Shown: one piece after another, positions 22,254 through 30,951 of the stretch
How positions within the stretch are numbered: the first letter of the stretch is position 1
How the letters are laid out: each line of letters begins with the position of its first letter
Assembly: GCA_019314085.1 (NCBI GenBank)
Contig: JAFCZZ010000005.1
Location: 1 to 35,492, forward strand
Length of the DNA stretch: 35,492 nucleotides
Direction of reading: 5' to 3'
DNA from: Deltaproteobacteria bacterium
GTDB lineage: Bacteria > Desulfobacterota > Syntrophia > Syntrophales > UBA2210
The notes under the pieces: model-generated
What the model saw: the letters and a program-made list of their open reading frames with translations, nothing else
Databases searched by the model: none
What the model was told of the DNA's origin: nothing
Translations under genes and position numbers: made by a program

Positions 22254-22763
22254 TCAGCGTATCTGGCCCGTGCTGCTTACCTTCTGCATGAGCGTGCCCT
22301 CGGTTGGCTGTCCAGGTGCATAAGCGGCCTGGATATCCACCTGCAGTTCGCCCCAAAATACCACACCCACATCCAACGGTGTCCGACCATACTCAACCGC
22401 CGTAATGGTAAGGTCTTTCACTGCACCGGACAGGGTTCTGTCGGTTGCCAGGGCATCATAACAAGCGCCCACCAGGGCCACACCGTCCTGAAACCCCCGG
22501 ACTAGCTCCACATCCCCGTAGGCCGTTCCGCGCACCGTCCGAATAACCGAGACTACTACAGTCAGGGTGTGTTCCTCGAGGAACCTGGTCCCGCGCCTAA
22601 TTACGTCCTTATCCAGCATCACATATGCGGCAGGCATCCTGCCTACGTCCAATTTCCCTGGCTCCGTGATGGCCACCGTTTTTAGTTCCTGGACTGTCTT
22701 CAAGCGGGCCACCAGTGCTTCCAGCGTTTCCTCTACCATAGCCTGATAGCTGGAGTAGCTCAC
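22254..22763 (-). CDS. Tail terminator / tail completion protein
   Basis: 169 residues, GTG 22763 overlapping the previous stop by four bases. The pattern (VEETLEALVARLKTVQELKT, then RMPAAYVMLDKDVIRRGTRF, then HTLTVVVSVIRTVRG, then DLTITAVEYGRTPLDVGVVF) resembles the phage tail terminator fold that caps the tail at the neck. Placement between the HK97 gp10-like gene and the sheath agrees. The family is assigned by pattern, not by a named domain. Confidence 0.75.
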   Translation of the reverse strand: MSYSSYQAMVEETLEALVARLKTVQELKTVAITEPGKLDVGRMPAAYVMLDKDVIRRGTRFLEEHTLTVVVSVIRTVRGTAYGDVELVRGFQDGVALVGACYDALATDRTLSGAVKDLTITAVEYGRTPLDVGVVFWGELQVDIQAAYAPGQPTEGTLMQKVSSTGQIR

Positions 22764-23239
22764 TCAGTTGACACCCCCTTCATAAACTCCCTGATGGCGC
22801 TGGCGGCAATCTTGTCTTGCTGCTGGGCCAGCCATTCAGCTGTCCGGCTGATTACCTTGCGGCCACCGGGGTGTCTAACCCATTTCGCATAAGCGGCTAA
22901 ACCCCGCTTCCTGAGGCGGCGCCAACCTTGTGCATCGTCCGAATCAGGCCTAATCTTTTTTGACCCTTTGCCGGGATAAACTACCCAGGCCAGGGCCCGC
23001 GCTCGTTTTACCCTGATGATGTAGGGTTTGGCATCGCTCAAGATATAGGGCGCATACTCGACGTTAGAACCGATCTGAATTTCATCCTTTCCCACCTGGA
23101 CATAACCGATGCTGGAGCGTAGGCGACCCCTGTCCACTGGGGTAAGCAGCTTCATCTTGCGCTCCCCGGCCTTGGCAAAATGCAGCAATAGAAATTCTGG
23201 CAAGCCCTCCAACTTGTTCAGGTCTTCAATTTGCATCAC
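22760..23239 (-). CDS. HK97 gp10-like neck/tail protein
   Basis: 159 residues, starting at GTG 23239 or ATG 23236, both touching the previous stop. It contains the family motif TPVDRGRLRSSIGYVQ and the following strand NVEYAPYI, then a very basic middle (AQGWRRLRKRGLAAYAKWVR). HK97 gp10-type proteins join head and tail. It sits between the head-tail connector and the tail terminator. Confidence 0.88.
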   Translation of the reverse strand: MMQIEDLNKLEGLPEFLLLHFAKAGERKMKLLTPVDRGRLRSSIGYVQVGKDEIQIGSNVEYAPYILSDAKPYIIRVKRARALAWVVYPGKGSKKIRPDSDDAQGWRRLRKRGLAAYAKWVRHPGGRKVISRTAEWLAQQQDKIAASAIREFMKGVSTE

Positions 23240-23868
23240 ACCACCACCAGTCTGCGGTACCTGTCCAGCACCTGGCGGAGGCGAGGAGGGATATCCTGCT
23301 GGTAGGTAGTTTGATAGTCAGCTTGAGCCCTGGTCACTTTGCCTGCTGCTTCTTCTTGTCGCTGGTTGAATTTCAGCGCCACCAGCTCAATACAGGCATC
23401 CTCCAAATCGTAAGGCAATGTACGAACGATAGGAGGAGAGGCTTGCAGGTCCTCGTCCTTGGGTAAAACATAACCCGCCTCGTAGACCACTCGAATATTC
23501 CAAGTGGACCCGGCCAGGTCGCCGACAAGCCCGGTGAAATATGCACCAGCTGGCCATAAAGCCAATCGATAGAGCATGCCTTCTTCCGGGTAAACCTGGT
23601 AGTCCGTTATTGGATCTCCATTCGCCTCGACTAATGTAACAGCCAGCACAGGATACTGGTTCAGAACGAGGAGCTGCCGCCCGTTGCCGCTGTATAACTC
23701 ATCATAAACCGCACGCTCAAAATGCCGGTTGCAGTAGCCTTCAATAGCCTCCGAGGCAGCATTAATCATGCGCTTCAGCAGCTCGTCATATCGAGTGTCT
23801 TCATCCTCGATTTTCAAGAAACCCTTGACCGCCGCAAGGGTGGTCAAGGCGTGTTTGGAAAGAGCCAT
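23236..23868 (-). CDS. Head-tail connector (gp6-like adaptor)
   Basis: 210 residues, ATG 23868. The N-terminal helical part (TTLAAVKGFLKIEDEDTRYD, then LKRMINAASEAIEGYCNRHF) is typical of the gp6/YqbG-like phage head-tail connector family. A middle segment (LLVLNQYPVLAVTLVEANGD) and a C-terminal helix (RLRQVLDRYRRLVV) follow. The protein forms a ring under the portal. It overlaps the gp10-like gene. Confidence 0.88.
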   Translation of the reverse strand: MALSKHALTTLAAVKGFLKIEDEDTRYDELLKRMINAASEAIEGYCNRHFERAVYDELYSGNGRQLLVLNQYPVLAVTLVEANGDPITDYQVYPEEGMLYRLALWPAGAYFTGLVGDLAGSTWNIRVVYEAGYVLPKDEDLQASPPIVRTLPYDLEDACIELVALKFNQRQEEAAGKVTRAQADYQTTYQQDIPPRLRQVLDRYRRLVVV

Positions 23869-23873
23869 TCACA

Positions 23874-24092
23874 TCACTTCTTTCTGACCCGGCCGTCTTT
23901 GATAGCCTTATCGGCAGGCGGGGCCTTTGGCGCCTTTGCCTGTGCGTCGGTTTTCACTTTGCTTTCCTCCTTATCTAAGCAGTCCACATGCTGCCAGCGG
24001 TCGAAATCCTCCCCTGCATTGAATTCGTCCCCGCTGGTATAAAGCCGGCCGCCATAGTAAAGCGACCGGCTCGGCTTAACTTTTACCCTCAT
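23874..24092 (-). CDS. Small hypothetical protein in the head module
   Basis: 72 residues, ATG 24092 overlapping the stop of the preceding gene (TAATG). The N terminus (VKVKPSRSLYYGGRLYTSGD) looks like a short beta domain. The rest is a Lys/Ala-rich tail (AQAKAPKAPPADKAIKDGR). Small head proteins of this type are frequent between the capsid and connector genes; their function is unknown. Confidence 0.75.
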   Translation of the reverse strand: MRVKVKPSRSLYYGGRLYTSGDEFNAGEDFDRWQHVDCLDKEESKVKTDAQAKAPKAPPADKAIKDGRVRKK

Positions 24093-24490
24093 TAGACCGG
24101 TTCCACCCGACTCTTACCAAGGGCAATATCCACCGCTAACTGAATGGTGGGAGTAGTGCCCTCGGTAAATGCTACAGTAGCTACAGCTCGAATGTAGCGG
24201 CGCAGGGGAGAGAGGTTGATGCCTAACTCCTTATATGTGTCGCCGGCAGTGATTTGCTCGACAGTCAGCCCTGGTACATCAGCCCAGGTGGTCCCGTCAG
24301 CACTGTCTTGGATTTTTACATCTACAGTCTGAGCAGTTGGCCCGCCGCTTACAGCACCTACAGATACCAAAAGCACCGCATCCTCAAAACCTAAGCGGTC
24401 AATAGAAAGGCCGTTTACGGTGCCTGCTGCGGCCGCTTGGGGGCGGATGGCGGGCTGAAATTTAACACTTTGATGTAGTTTCAGGCTCAT
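24092..24490 (-). CDS. Putative head decoration/minor head protein
   Basis: 132 residues, ATG 24490 behind AGGAGGGAT. The beta-rich sequence (DRLGFEDAVLLVSVGAVSGG, then VDVKIQDSADGTTWADVPGL, then RRYIRAVATVAFTEGTTPTI) resembles small phage proteins encoded directly after the major capsid protein, some of which decorate the capsid. The role is inferred from position. Confidence 0.75.
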   Translation of the reverse strand: MSLKLHQSVKFQPAIRPQAAAAGTVNGLSIDRLGFEDAVLLVSVGAVSGGPTAQTVDVKIQDSADGTTWADVPGLTVEQITAGDTYKELGINLSPLRRYIRAVATVAFTEGTTPTIQLAVDIALGKSRVEPV

Positions 24491-24505
24491 CTCAATCCCT
24501 CCTCA

Positions 24506-25651
24506 TTAAACAGTGTAGACATCAGTCAGCACGATAAAGGCTTTAGGCTGCCTGGCCCCGAAGTCGTGCCGCTCGATAGCCCGGATGATGGTCTGGTCAA
24601 GCGAATAGGCGGATACCAGCTTTCCGCCGACCACATATGAGGCCTCAGTGGAAGCATCCACGGTAATTCTCATATTCTCACCGATCATGAACTCCGACCA
24701 ATCACCGAAGAAGATGTCAGTTGTCTTATTGGCATTGTCGGCCACCGGGATCTGATTGCTAACCTGGTATGGATATCCCAGGAGCTTGCCCTGGTTCATC
24801 TCCTCGCGGAACAGATACTGGCCAGTAGAGGTCTTGAGGTTGTAAATCTTGCTCCACATAATTCCGTTGAAAATCCAGCCTGGACGCAGGAATGCCACGT
24901 TTGCCTGCATGAGAGTACCAACTACCGAGGCTAGGATATCGCCATCAATTTGGGCGCCGACGGACCGCAGTTCTACGTCTGGAGTTTTCTTTAAGCCAAG
25001 AGGCTCGTCGCCAGTTCCGGTTCCATACATGGCCGCCCAGTCGCCCTTGAGGGCCAAAGCGGTAATAATATCATCGCGGACGAACTGGTCCGCCTGGGTG
25101 CTGGCATCGCGAATCAGATCATTGCTGATAGGCACCAGAGCGGCCAGCTTTTTAGCGGACAGCTTCAGGTTTCCAAATGCAGGCTGGGTAACCCGAATAT
25201 CAGTGTTCTCGCCGATGTAGCTGGCCATGCTCGCAGCGGTCTGGCGCGGCATGTTCATGACGTTTCCGCTCATGGGTACAACGCGGGCGCCGATTTTGCG
25301 GATGACCGCCTGGGCCTGGAGCAAAGGAATGATCTCCTGACTAAACTCTTCAGGCACTAGGTAACCGCCGTCAGATGGGGTGCCTTCGTCTAAAGCCTTA
25401 ATCAGCACAGGGTCATCATACATGGTTTTAGCAATTTTGGCCGCACGCTCCACATCATTCTTGGCAAGAGCCATAACTTTTGCAAAGCGGGCCAGCCGAA
25501 TACCTGGCTCTAACTCTTTGGGTTGGGTTTGGGTCTGTTGCTGTCCGTTGCCGTCCAGCAGATGGGCATATTTCCGCTGGGTCTCCAATACAGGAGCCAA
25601 CTCTGCCTGCACAGTCTCCTTCATAAGGGCTTTCAATTCCTCTAAAGTCAT
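24506..25651 (-). CDS. Major capsid protein (HK97 fold)
   Basis: 381 residues from ATG 25651, with AAAGGAG nine bases upstream; an in-frame start at 25696 lies in the previous gene. The first about 110 residues are a helical delta-domain-like region with a Gln-rich patch. The mature part starts near GTPSDGGYLVPEEFSQEIIP, a classic cleavage region, and continues with IRKIGARVVPMSGNVMNMPR, LSAKKLAALVPISNDLIRDA and YGTGTGDEPLGLKK. It assembles into the shell, and the upstream protease would remove the delta domain. Confidence 0.96.
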   Translation of the reverse strand: MTLEELKALMKETVQAELAPVLETQRKYAHLLDGNGQQQTQTQPKELEPGIRLARFAKVMALAKNDVERAAKIAKTMYDDPVLIKALDEGTPSDGGYLVPEEFSQEIIPLLQAQAVIRKIGARVVPMSGNVMNMPRQTAASMASYIGENTDIRVTQPAFGNLKLSAKKLAALVPISNDLIRDASTQADQFVRDDIITALALKGDWAAMYGTGTGDEPLGLKKTPDVELRSVGAQIDGDILASVVGTLMQANVAFLRPGWIFNGIMWSKIYNLKTSTGQYLFREEMNQGKLLGYPYQVSNQIPVADNANKTTDIFFGDWSEFMIGENMRITVDASTEASYVVGGKLVSAYSLDQTIIRAIERHDFGARQPKAFIVLTDVYTV

Positions 25652-25673
25652 GAGTTCCATCTCCTTTCTTAAA

Positions 25674-26957
25674 TTAGCTAACTCGCCCGCGAACACGATC
25701 CAATTCTTCCTTGACCACGTTTTTCAGTAATTCCTTCAGTATTTCGGGTTCGACGTTTAGTTCCTGGTCATCGGATTTGGCCGCCGCGGGTAACTGTATA
25801 GCATCCAGATCAATCACCACAGGGGCATTGTCCTGGTTCTCGGATAACACATCTTTAAGGCGCTTGGCAATCTCGCCAGCCACCGCCTCAGCAAGACTGG
25901 CCTGATCAACAACCTGGTCCGCCGCAACCCTCACAAAAATGCCTTTAGGTTCATCATCCTGTCCTTCGCCAGCCTCGGCCAACACCTCGTTAATCAAGTC
26001 CCTGGCCTGGGTAAGGCGGTCCTTGTTCTTGGTGCTCAATACCGCTCCGGCTTTCTGGTTAGGTTCCGACTTAGCCTTCGGTTTGCCCTCGGCATAAGCT
26101 GTAATGATATCATCAGCGTTGTGGAATTCCGGTGGTTCCTTATCAAACTCTGCGTAATGCTTTGCTAGGTGATTATATACGGCCTTGCGGTCTCCGTCGG
26201 GGATATCTACACCGCCACGGGCGCCCAATAGGGAGGCCATAGCAGCGACAACCCCACGCCATACCACCGCATGATTACCGGATGCCTTGTGGTGGGCCAG
26301 TTTATAAGCGCCTTTGTTGTCTGCGTTCTCGCTATCTACCCAGGCACACATTACCTTAAGGTCATCCACGTCGGCAGCCGCCACCTCAGCAGCGCCGTCC
26401 CATTCCTCATCCTCTGGAGCTTTTGGCGTCCCGTCGGGATGTGCCTGCCCAAAACTGATGGCCCCTTTCTCTAGGGCTTCCTCGATGGCTGCGACATGCA
26501 AACCCTTGGCCTTCGCCTCGCTGATAAGAGCGGTGGGGTTTGATGGTACCGGCACAATGCTCCACTCCAGGAGTTCCCACTCATAAATTCGGTGGCCCCA
26601 GGAACCGCTCCCCAAAGGCTCGTATTTGAGCGGGATAAACCCGACAGAAGCTGCTTTGAGGAATCCGGCCTGGCATAGCTGCTTGACTTCCTGAGCAAAC
26701 TGGGTAGGTGCAAATTCTACTTCGGCCACCACCGCATCGGCTGTCACAGAAACAGATTTGCTCCTGCCAATTGGAAGACTTCTGTAGTCATGAGCAAACA
26801 GCACAACAGGGTTTTTCATATAGTTGTCAAGGCGGCAGCCGTTAGGCTCCAGAATGTCCTCGTCCCGGTCCTGGGTCCGGGTGCTGATCGTAAATATCAA
26901 AGTGTCCTGGTCGCCTTGCTTAATACTGATTGGTAACGCCTTATGCTTTAAGTCCAC
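25674..26957 (-). CDS. Prohead protease with long scaffold-like C terminus
   Basis: 427 residues, GTG 26957 behind AGGAGGTGA. The N-terminal about 165 residues are an HK97-type prohead protease: VVLFAHDYRSLPIGR with the catalytic His, then LCQAGFLKAASVGFIP with the Ser, then EWELLEWSIVPVPSNPTALI. Residues about 175-275 hold a second module (KVMCAWVDSENADNKGAYKL, then VDIPDGDRKAVYNHLAKHYA) seen fused to such proteases. The rest is acidic and helical (ILKELLKNVVKEELDRVRGR), as in a scaffold. It makes both the scaffold and the maturation protease, and lies directly before the capsid gene. Confidence 0.92.
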   Translation of the reverse strand: MDLKHKALPISIKQGDQDTLIFTISTRTQDRDEDILEPNGCRLDNYMKNPVVLFAHDYRSLPIGRSKSVSVTADAVVAEVEFAPTQFAQEVKQLCQAGFLKAASVGFIPLKYEPLGSGSWGHRIYEWELLEWSIVPVPSNPTALISEAKAKGLHVAAIEEALEKGAISFGQAHPDGTPKAPEDEEWDGAAEVAAADVDDLKVMCAWVDSENADNKGAYKLAHHKASGNHAVVWRGVVAAMASLLGARGGVDIPDGDRKAVYNHLAKHYAEFDKEPPEFHNADDIITAYAEGKPKAKSEPNQKAGAVLSTKNKDRLTQARDLINEVLAEAGEGQDDEPKGIFVRVAADQVVDQASLAEAVAGEIAKRLKDVLSENQDNAPVVIDLDAIQLPAAAKSDDQELNVEPEILKELLKNVVKEELDRVRGRVS

Positions 26958-26974
26958 GTTTTCACCTCCTCAAT

Positions 26975-29032
26975 TCAATCCTCTACACCTTCAATGACCG
27001 GTAATAGTGCACACCTGCAATTGATGACTTCCTCGGGCGGTCCGGGCGCCCCCGGGTACATCAGGCCGTTGGAAAACTCCTGGTCGATAGGCCTCACCTC
27101 CCGGTCAATGTCAATGTGGCTGTCCCGCACCCTGGAATCGCGAGTGGCCAACCATTCTTTTTGTTCCACCCGGCCAGCACGGTAGGTCTCAAATGTGCCA
27201 ATGCTTACGGCATTGTGGGTCTCTGTTCTAGCAATGGTCTCAGCTCGGACCCCTTTGGCCTGCCGGAATACCTCTGACACCCGGTCCCGCAATTTCGGCA
27301 CACCCTCACCTTGAGCGATACCTTCGGCCAGGGTTTTAGCAAGAGCTCGCTTGGTGGTCTCGGTAATATCTTTAACCTTCTCAGCGCCGTTGGTCTCCAT
27401 CCACTGAACCACCCTGGGGTTAATCAGCTCGTAACTGACCGGAAGGTTAAAGATATCCTGAACAGCCTGCCATCCATCCCGGGCGGATGTATCCCAGAAC
27501 TGCCGCAGCAAATCCAAGAGGGCCTGATATTGCTCCGGCCAATCTACTAACAGTTCCAGTAGATTATCCACATCTTTATGCACAGCCTTTCCGCCCAGCA
27601 ATTCCTCCAGGTTGCGGTTGATTTCGTCCTGTTGTGCCTGGAAATACCGTTTCAGTGCCCTTTGTAGGTTACCTTCTTGGCTTCTTGCTGCTTTATCGAA
27701 CATCCACCAGATAGCGGTTTTCTGCTCGGGCGTCAGTCCCCTGGTCATTTTCTCTTTGAGCTTACCTTTGGCCTGTTTGACTGGCGTGGGCACCGACCCA
27801 ATAGGCACATAAATGACATTGCCGCCTTCTTCCAGGCGACCAAAGCCGTTGTGCTCGCGCCATTCATTCACGGTAAGAGCTCCCTGCTTAAGGCCGTCAT
27901 TGGCTTGCTGTAGGCGAAATTCTTTGTTTGCTGGCACCGGGTCCTCAAACTCAAAAATCAACTTATCGTCGAATTGGGGCACCAAGAAAACCTGTATATG
28001 CTCCTGGATGAGGTCCAGGCATGGTTTTAAGACGTTGGCAGCATAGATGTAATAAGCCGCGTCAATAGTGGCCCTGTTCGAGTTTTCAATTACCCCCATC
28101 AGCTCGGGAGGAACCATGAAATGCTGCATAGCCACATCTCGGATGTAGCGCCTGGACTCCACGAAGTCCATTTCCTTCTGACCCTTGCCCAGCTCGTGGA
28201 TTTTGGCTTGCCAGGGCAGAATAGCCGGTTTGTGGGCATTCCAGTATCCAGCATATCGCTCCATCCATTCCTCCTTGATGCGCTCGGCCTGCTCCTTCTG
28301 GATGTTGGGTGCCTCAAAAACCACTGGTGGAGTGGCATTATTCCAGAAAAACCGTTTCGCCCATTTCGCCATATACTCGTCGGTCTCGACCTCGTCCCCA
28401 ATACCCTCTGCCGATCCCAGGCCACGACTATATGGGTTCACTGGGTCCGGTTCGACCAGCATAATGATATCCTCCGCTGCGATCAGGATCTGGCTGCCGT
28501 TCTGGAAATCAACCCGGTAATACTCCTTGTTCAACGAGGGTGTTTCAATCACCCAGTGAGGAGGAAGGGGCCATAATTCTGTTGGGCTCCCCAGGCCGTT
28601 CCTTTCCTGCAGCCAAAAGGCTTCACCACGCAAGCTCAAATAAACCTGTGTAAGATACATCAAGGCGTTTCCGGTCATTCGAGGATTGGGCCTTTCCAGC
28701 AGACTAATCAAAGGGTGGTCCTGTAACTCGACTTTTTCTTTACCCCGCTCCACATAAAGATGCCACTGGGCCGCCGCTACGTCCTTAGCAATCTTATAGA
28801 CCGGCCTTAAGCGTGGGTTTTTCCCATACATCTCCAGCCACTGTTTGGAGTTGCGCTTGGGTGGCTCGCCCCACCGGGCCTGGATGGCCTCCCAGACCTG
28901 CGATAAGAACGTTCCTGGAGCCTTGCTACCCATCATTACCCGAAAACCCGCTCCAACCAGCCCGAGGCCAGCACGGAGGGATTGTATTCTATCTTTCACC
29001 CCATAAGCAACACCCACTTTAGAAAATCTCAT
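26975..29032 (-). CDS. Portal protein fused to MuF-type head morphogenesis domain
   Basis: About 685 residues from ATG 29032, which overlaps the terminase end; a longer start at 29065 is possible. Residues about 60-440 are an HK97-type portal (YKIAKDVAAAQWHLYVERGK, then GNALMYLTQVYLSLRGEAFW, then AMQHFMVPPELMGVIENSNR). The C-terminal part is a phage Mu gpF-like domain (GIAQGEGVPKLRDRVSEVFR, then VRAETIARTETHNAVSIGTF, then GAPGPPEEVINCRCALLPV). In many phages portal and MuF are separate genes; here they form one chain. The portal is the DNA gate; MuF proteins assist head assembly and may be ejected. Confidence 0.92.
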   Translation of the reverse strand: MRFSKVGVAYGVKDRIQSLRAGLGLVGAGFRVMMGSKAPGTFLSQVWEAIQARWGEPPKRNSKQWLEMYGKNPRLRPVYKIAKDVAAAQWHLYVERGKEKVELQDHPLISLLERPNPRMTGNALMYLTQVYLSLRGEAFWLQERNGLGSPTELWPLPPHWVIETPSLNKEYYRVDFQNGSQILIAAEDIIMLVEPDPVNPYSRGLGSAEGIGDEVETDEYMAKWAKRFFWNNATPPVVFEAPNIQKEQAERIKEEWMERYAGYWNAHKPAILPWQAKIHELGKGQKEMDFVESRRYIRDVAMQHFMVPPELMGVIENSNRATIDAAYYIYAANVLKPCLDLIQEHIQVFLVPQFDDKLIFEFEDPVPANKEFRLQQANDGLKQGALTVNEWREHNGFGRLEEGGNVIYVPIGSVPTPVKQAKGKLKEKMTRGLTPEQKTAIWWMFDKAARSQEGNLQRALKRYFQAQQDEINRNLEELLGGKAVHKDVDNLLELLVDWPEQYQALLDLLRQFWDTSARDGWQAVQDIFNLPVSYELINPRVVQWMETNGAEKVKDITETTKRALAKTLAEGIAQGEGVPKLRDRVSEVFRQAKGVRAETIARTETHNAVSIGTFETYRAGRVEQKEWLATRDSRVRDSHIDIDREVRPIDQEFSNGLMYPGAPGPPEEVINCRCALLPVIEGVED

Positions 29033-30494
29033 ATTGTGGCCCGGCCGCCACCTGTTGAGCGGCATAGGCCGTTACGTCCACCTGGTCATCGTGCTCACCA
29101 TTCGGAAAGGCAAGCAACTCGCTCTCATAATCATCCAGCCATGGCGCACCCTCCAGGAAGTAAATCATTCCTGCTTCCATCCTAGCCGCAGCTGGCAATG
29201 CCCTGGTCACCTTATCGCTGTCAGCTTTCAGTTCCCGGATTGGGAGGCCTTCCCGAAGTAACATCTGATACAGGGTAAGGCCCATGTTCTTTGTCTCCAC
29301 CGCTTGGAAGGAGGGAGAGTGCCGTCGATATCCGTCCCTAAATAACCGTGGCTGGTCTGGACCTTCCAACCGCTCCCGAATAAGGTCCAGAAGCAACAGC
29401 TCCCGATCTGGTGTAACCGCCCATGTGCCAAGGACAAAATAGTCTGCCGTTGTCTTGGTGGACCCTGCTGGGTCGCAGGTCTGAAACACCCAGCAGTCTT
29501 TTTTTGGGACCCGCTTGTCTCCCTCTGGGCGGTGTAGGGTATACCATTCAGCATCAACCCGGAAGTAGCGGAAGTTTGACCGTTTGAATAGTCCGCCTTC
29601 CGCTGGCATCGGCCGCTGCTGGTAAAGCGCTGCCCAAACATAACTACCAACAGCCTTCTTGGTTTCCTTCGCCCATGCTGCGTCGTACCCGTATTCTGGC
29701 CACAGCGGTTCCCCTGGCTGGCGGCCAAGTGGGTCGTTTTTTTCTGCCACAGCAGGGAGACGAAGGACATCCCACTGCTCGCCGCCGTTTTTGGCTTCTT
29801 TCAATAGTCGTCCGGCCAAGTCATCCTCGTGCCATCTGGTCAAAACCAGGATGATCGCACCGCCAGGTGCTAAACGCGTCCGCAGAACGGTGCGGTACCA
29901 GTTCCACACCGCGTCCCGGTAAGTCTTAGAATTGGCTTCCTCCCAGTTCTTTATCGGGTCGTCAACGATTGCCACATGGGCGCCGCGGCCTGTGATAGGG
30001 CCTCCAATACCAGCCGCCGTCAGGCCACCTCTGTGACCCTTGATTTCCCATCGCCCGACGGCCGAACTACGAGGCGAAATCTCCAGCCCCCACAACACAG
30101 GGCCCCAGCATTCAAATGTGTCTCGCGCAATCCGGCTAAAATCGAAGGTTAAATCTGCGCCATAGGACGTCAAAATTACCTCTTTGTCTGGGTTCCTGCC
30201 GAGATACCAGGCGGGGAACTTTTTAGAGACTACTTCTGATTTTCCGTGGCGGGGCGGCATCTCCACGATAAGCCGCTTGATTTCGCCACGCTCGACTGCT
30301 TCCAGTTTCGCACACAAAAGATTTAGATGAGCCGCTGGCTTCCACTCACCAGCACTTTCATACTCCAGGAAAAAGGAGAGACTTTCCTTGGCGTCAGCTT
30401 CCCATATCGCGACTAACTCCTTTTCGGTAAAGCCTTCTAGCGATCTCTCTGGCTTCAGGGTCCTCGAGGATGCGCCGGGCAAGATCGTTCTCAT
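29019..30494 (-). CDS. terL: Terminase large subunit
   Basis: 491 residues. ATPase part: Walker A PPRHGKSE (80-87) and Walker B VAIVDDP (174-180), with VLTRWHEDDLAGRLL after it. Nuclease part: QTCDPAGS, then AVETKNMG, then the conserved C-terminal DDQVDVTAYAAQQ. Together these make the headful-type packaging motor. The first standard start, ATG 30494, overlaps the small subunit by 101 bases; no in-frame ATG, GTG or TTG lies near the small-subunit stop, so the start is uncertain (TTG 30482 is another choice). Confidence 0.95.
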   Translation of the reverse strand: MRTILPGASSRTLKPERSLEGFTEKELVAIWEADAKESLSFFLEYESAGEWKPAAHLNLLCAKLEAVERGEIKRLIVEMPPRHGKSEVVSKKFPAWYLGRNPDKEVILTSYGADLTFDFSRIARDTFECWGPVLWGLEISPRSSAVGRWEIKGHRGGLTAAGIGGPITGRGAHVAIVDDPIKNWEEANSKTYRDAVWNWYRTVLRTRLAPGGAIILVLTRWHEDDLAGRLLKEAKNGGEQWDVLRLPAVAEKNDPLGRQPGEPLWPEYGYDAAWAKETKKAVGSYVWAALYQQRPMPAEGGLFKRSNFRYFRVDAEWYTLHRPEGDKRVPKKDCWVFQTCDPAGSTKTTADYFVLGTWAVTPDRELLLLDLIRERLEGPDQPRLFRDGYRRHSPSFQAVETKNMGLTLYQMLLREGLPIRELKADSDKVTRALPAAARMEAGMIYFLEGAPWLDDYESELLAFPNGEHDDQVDVTAYAAQQVAAGPQYEIF

Positions 30495-30951
30495 ATCGCT
30501 GCGTCACCTGCCCTTGCACCTCCTGCTTCACGTTCTCGGTGGGTTCGCCCCGGGCCAGGCGCTCCACCTTAACAGCAATGTCAAACCACTTGACAATGTC
30601 GGAAGGAGAAAGTTCGTCCGGTTCCAATGTCTTGAGCCGTTCCACCACTTTCTGCTGAAACAGCATGGCTTCTTTGATGTGGCGTTCTGCCATCTCGACC
30701 CTGGCTTTTTCCTGCGCTTCTCGGGCTCTGCGGTCAAGCTCTGCGTCCCAGGCCGCCGCCCTTGCCACCCATGACCACTTTTCACTCCAGCGCTTCATCA
30801 ATGTCAGGGATTTGGACAACTGTTGGGCGACTTTTTGTAAACTACGGGCGGCTCCCATATCTCGATATACGGCAAAAGCCTGGAAGGCCTGGCGGCTTTC
30901 TCCTTTCTGACGTTCCCACGGTTCGGGGCTATGGTCACGCGGCCGGGTCAT
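30394..30951 (-). CDS. terS: Terminase small subunit
   Basis: 185 residues, ATG 30951. An N-terminal helix-turn-helix region (RQAFQAFAVYRDMGAARSLQ, then VAQQLSKSLTLMKRWSEKW) is followed by a long helix (ELDRRAREAQEKARVEMAER), matching phage small terminases that recognise the packaging site. It overlaps the methyltransferase by 17 bases upstream and the large subunit by 101 bases downstream. Confidence 0.88.
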   Translation of the reverse strand: MTRPRDHSPEPWERQKGESRQAFQAFAVYRDMGAARSLQKVAQQLSKSLTLMKRWSEKWSWVARAAAWDAELDRRAREAQEKARVEMAERHIKEAMLFQQKVVERLKTLEPDELSPSDIVKWFDIAVKVERLARGEPTENVKQEVQGQVTQRYENDLARRILEDPEAREIARRLYRKGVSRDMGS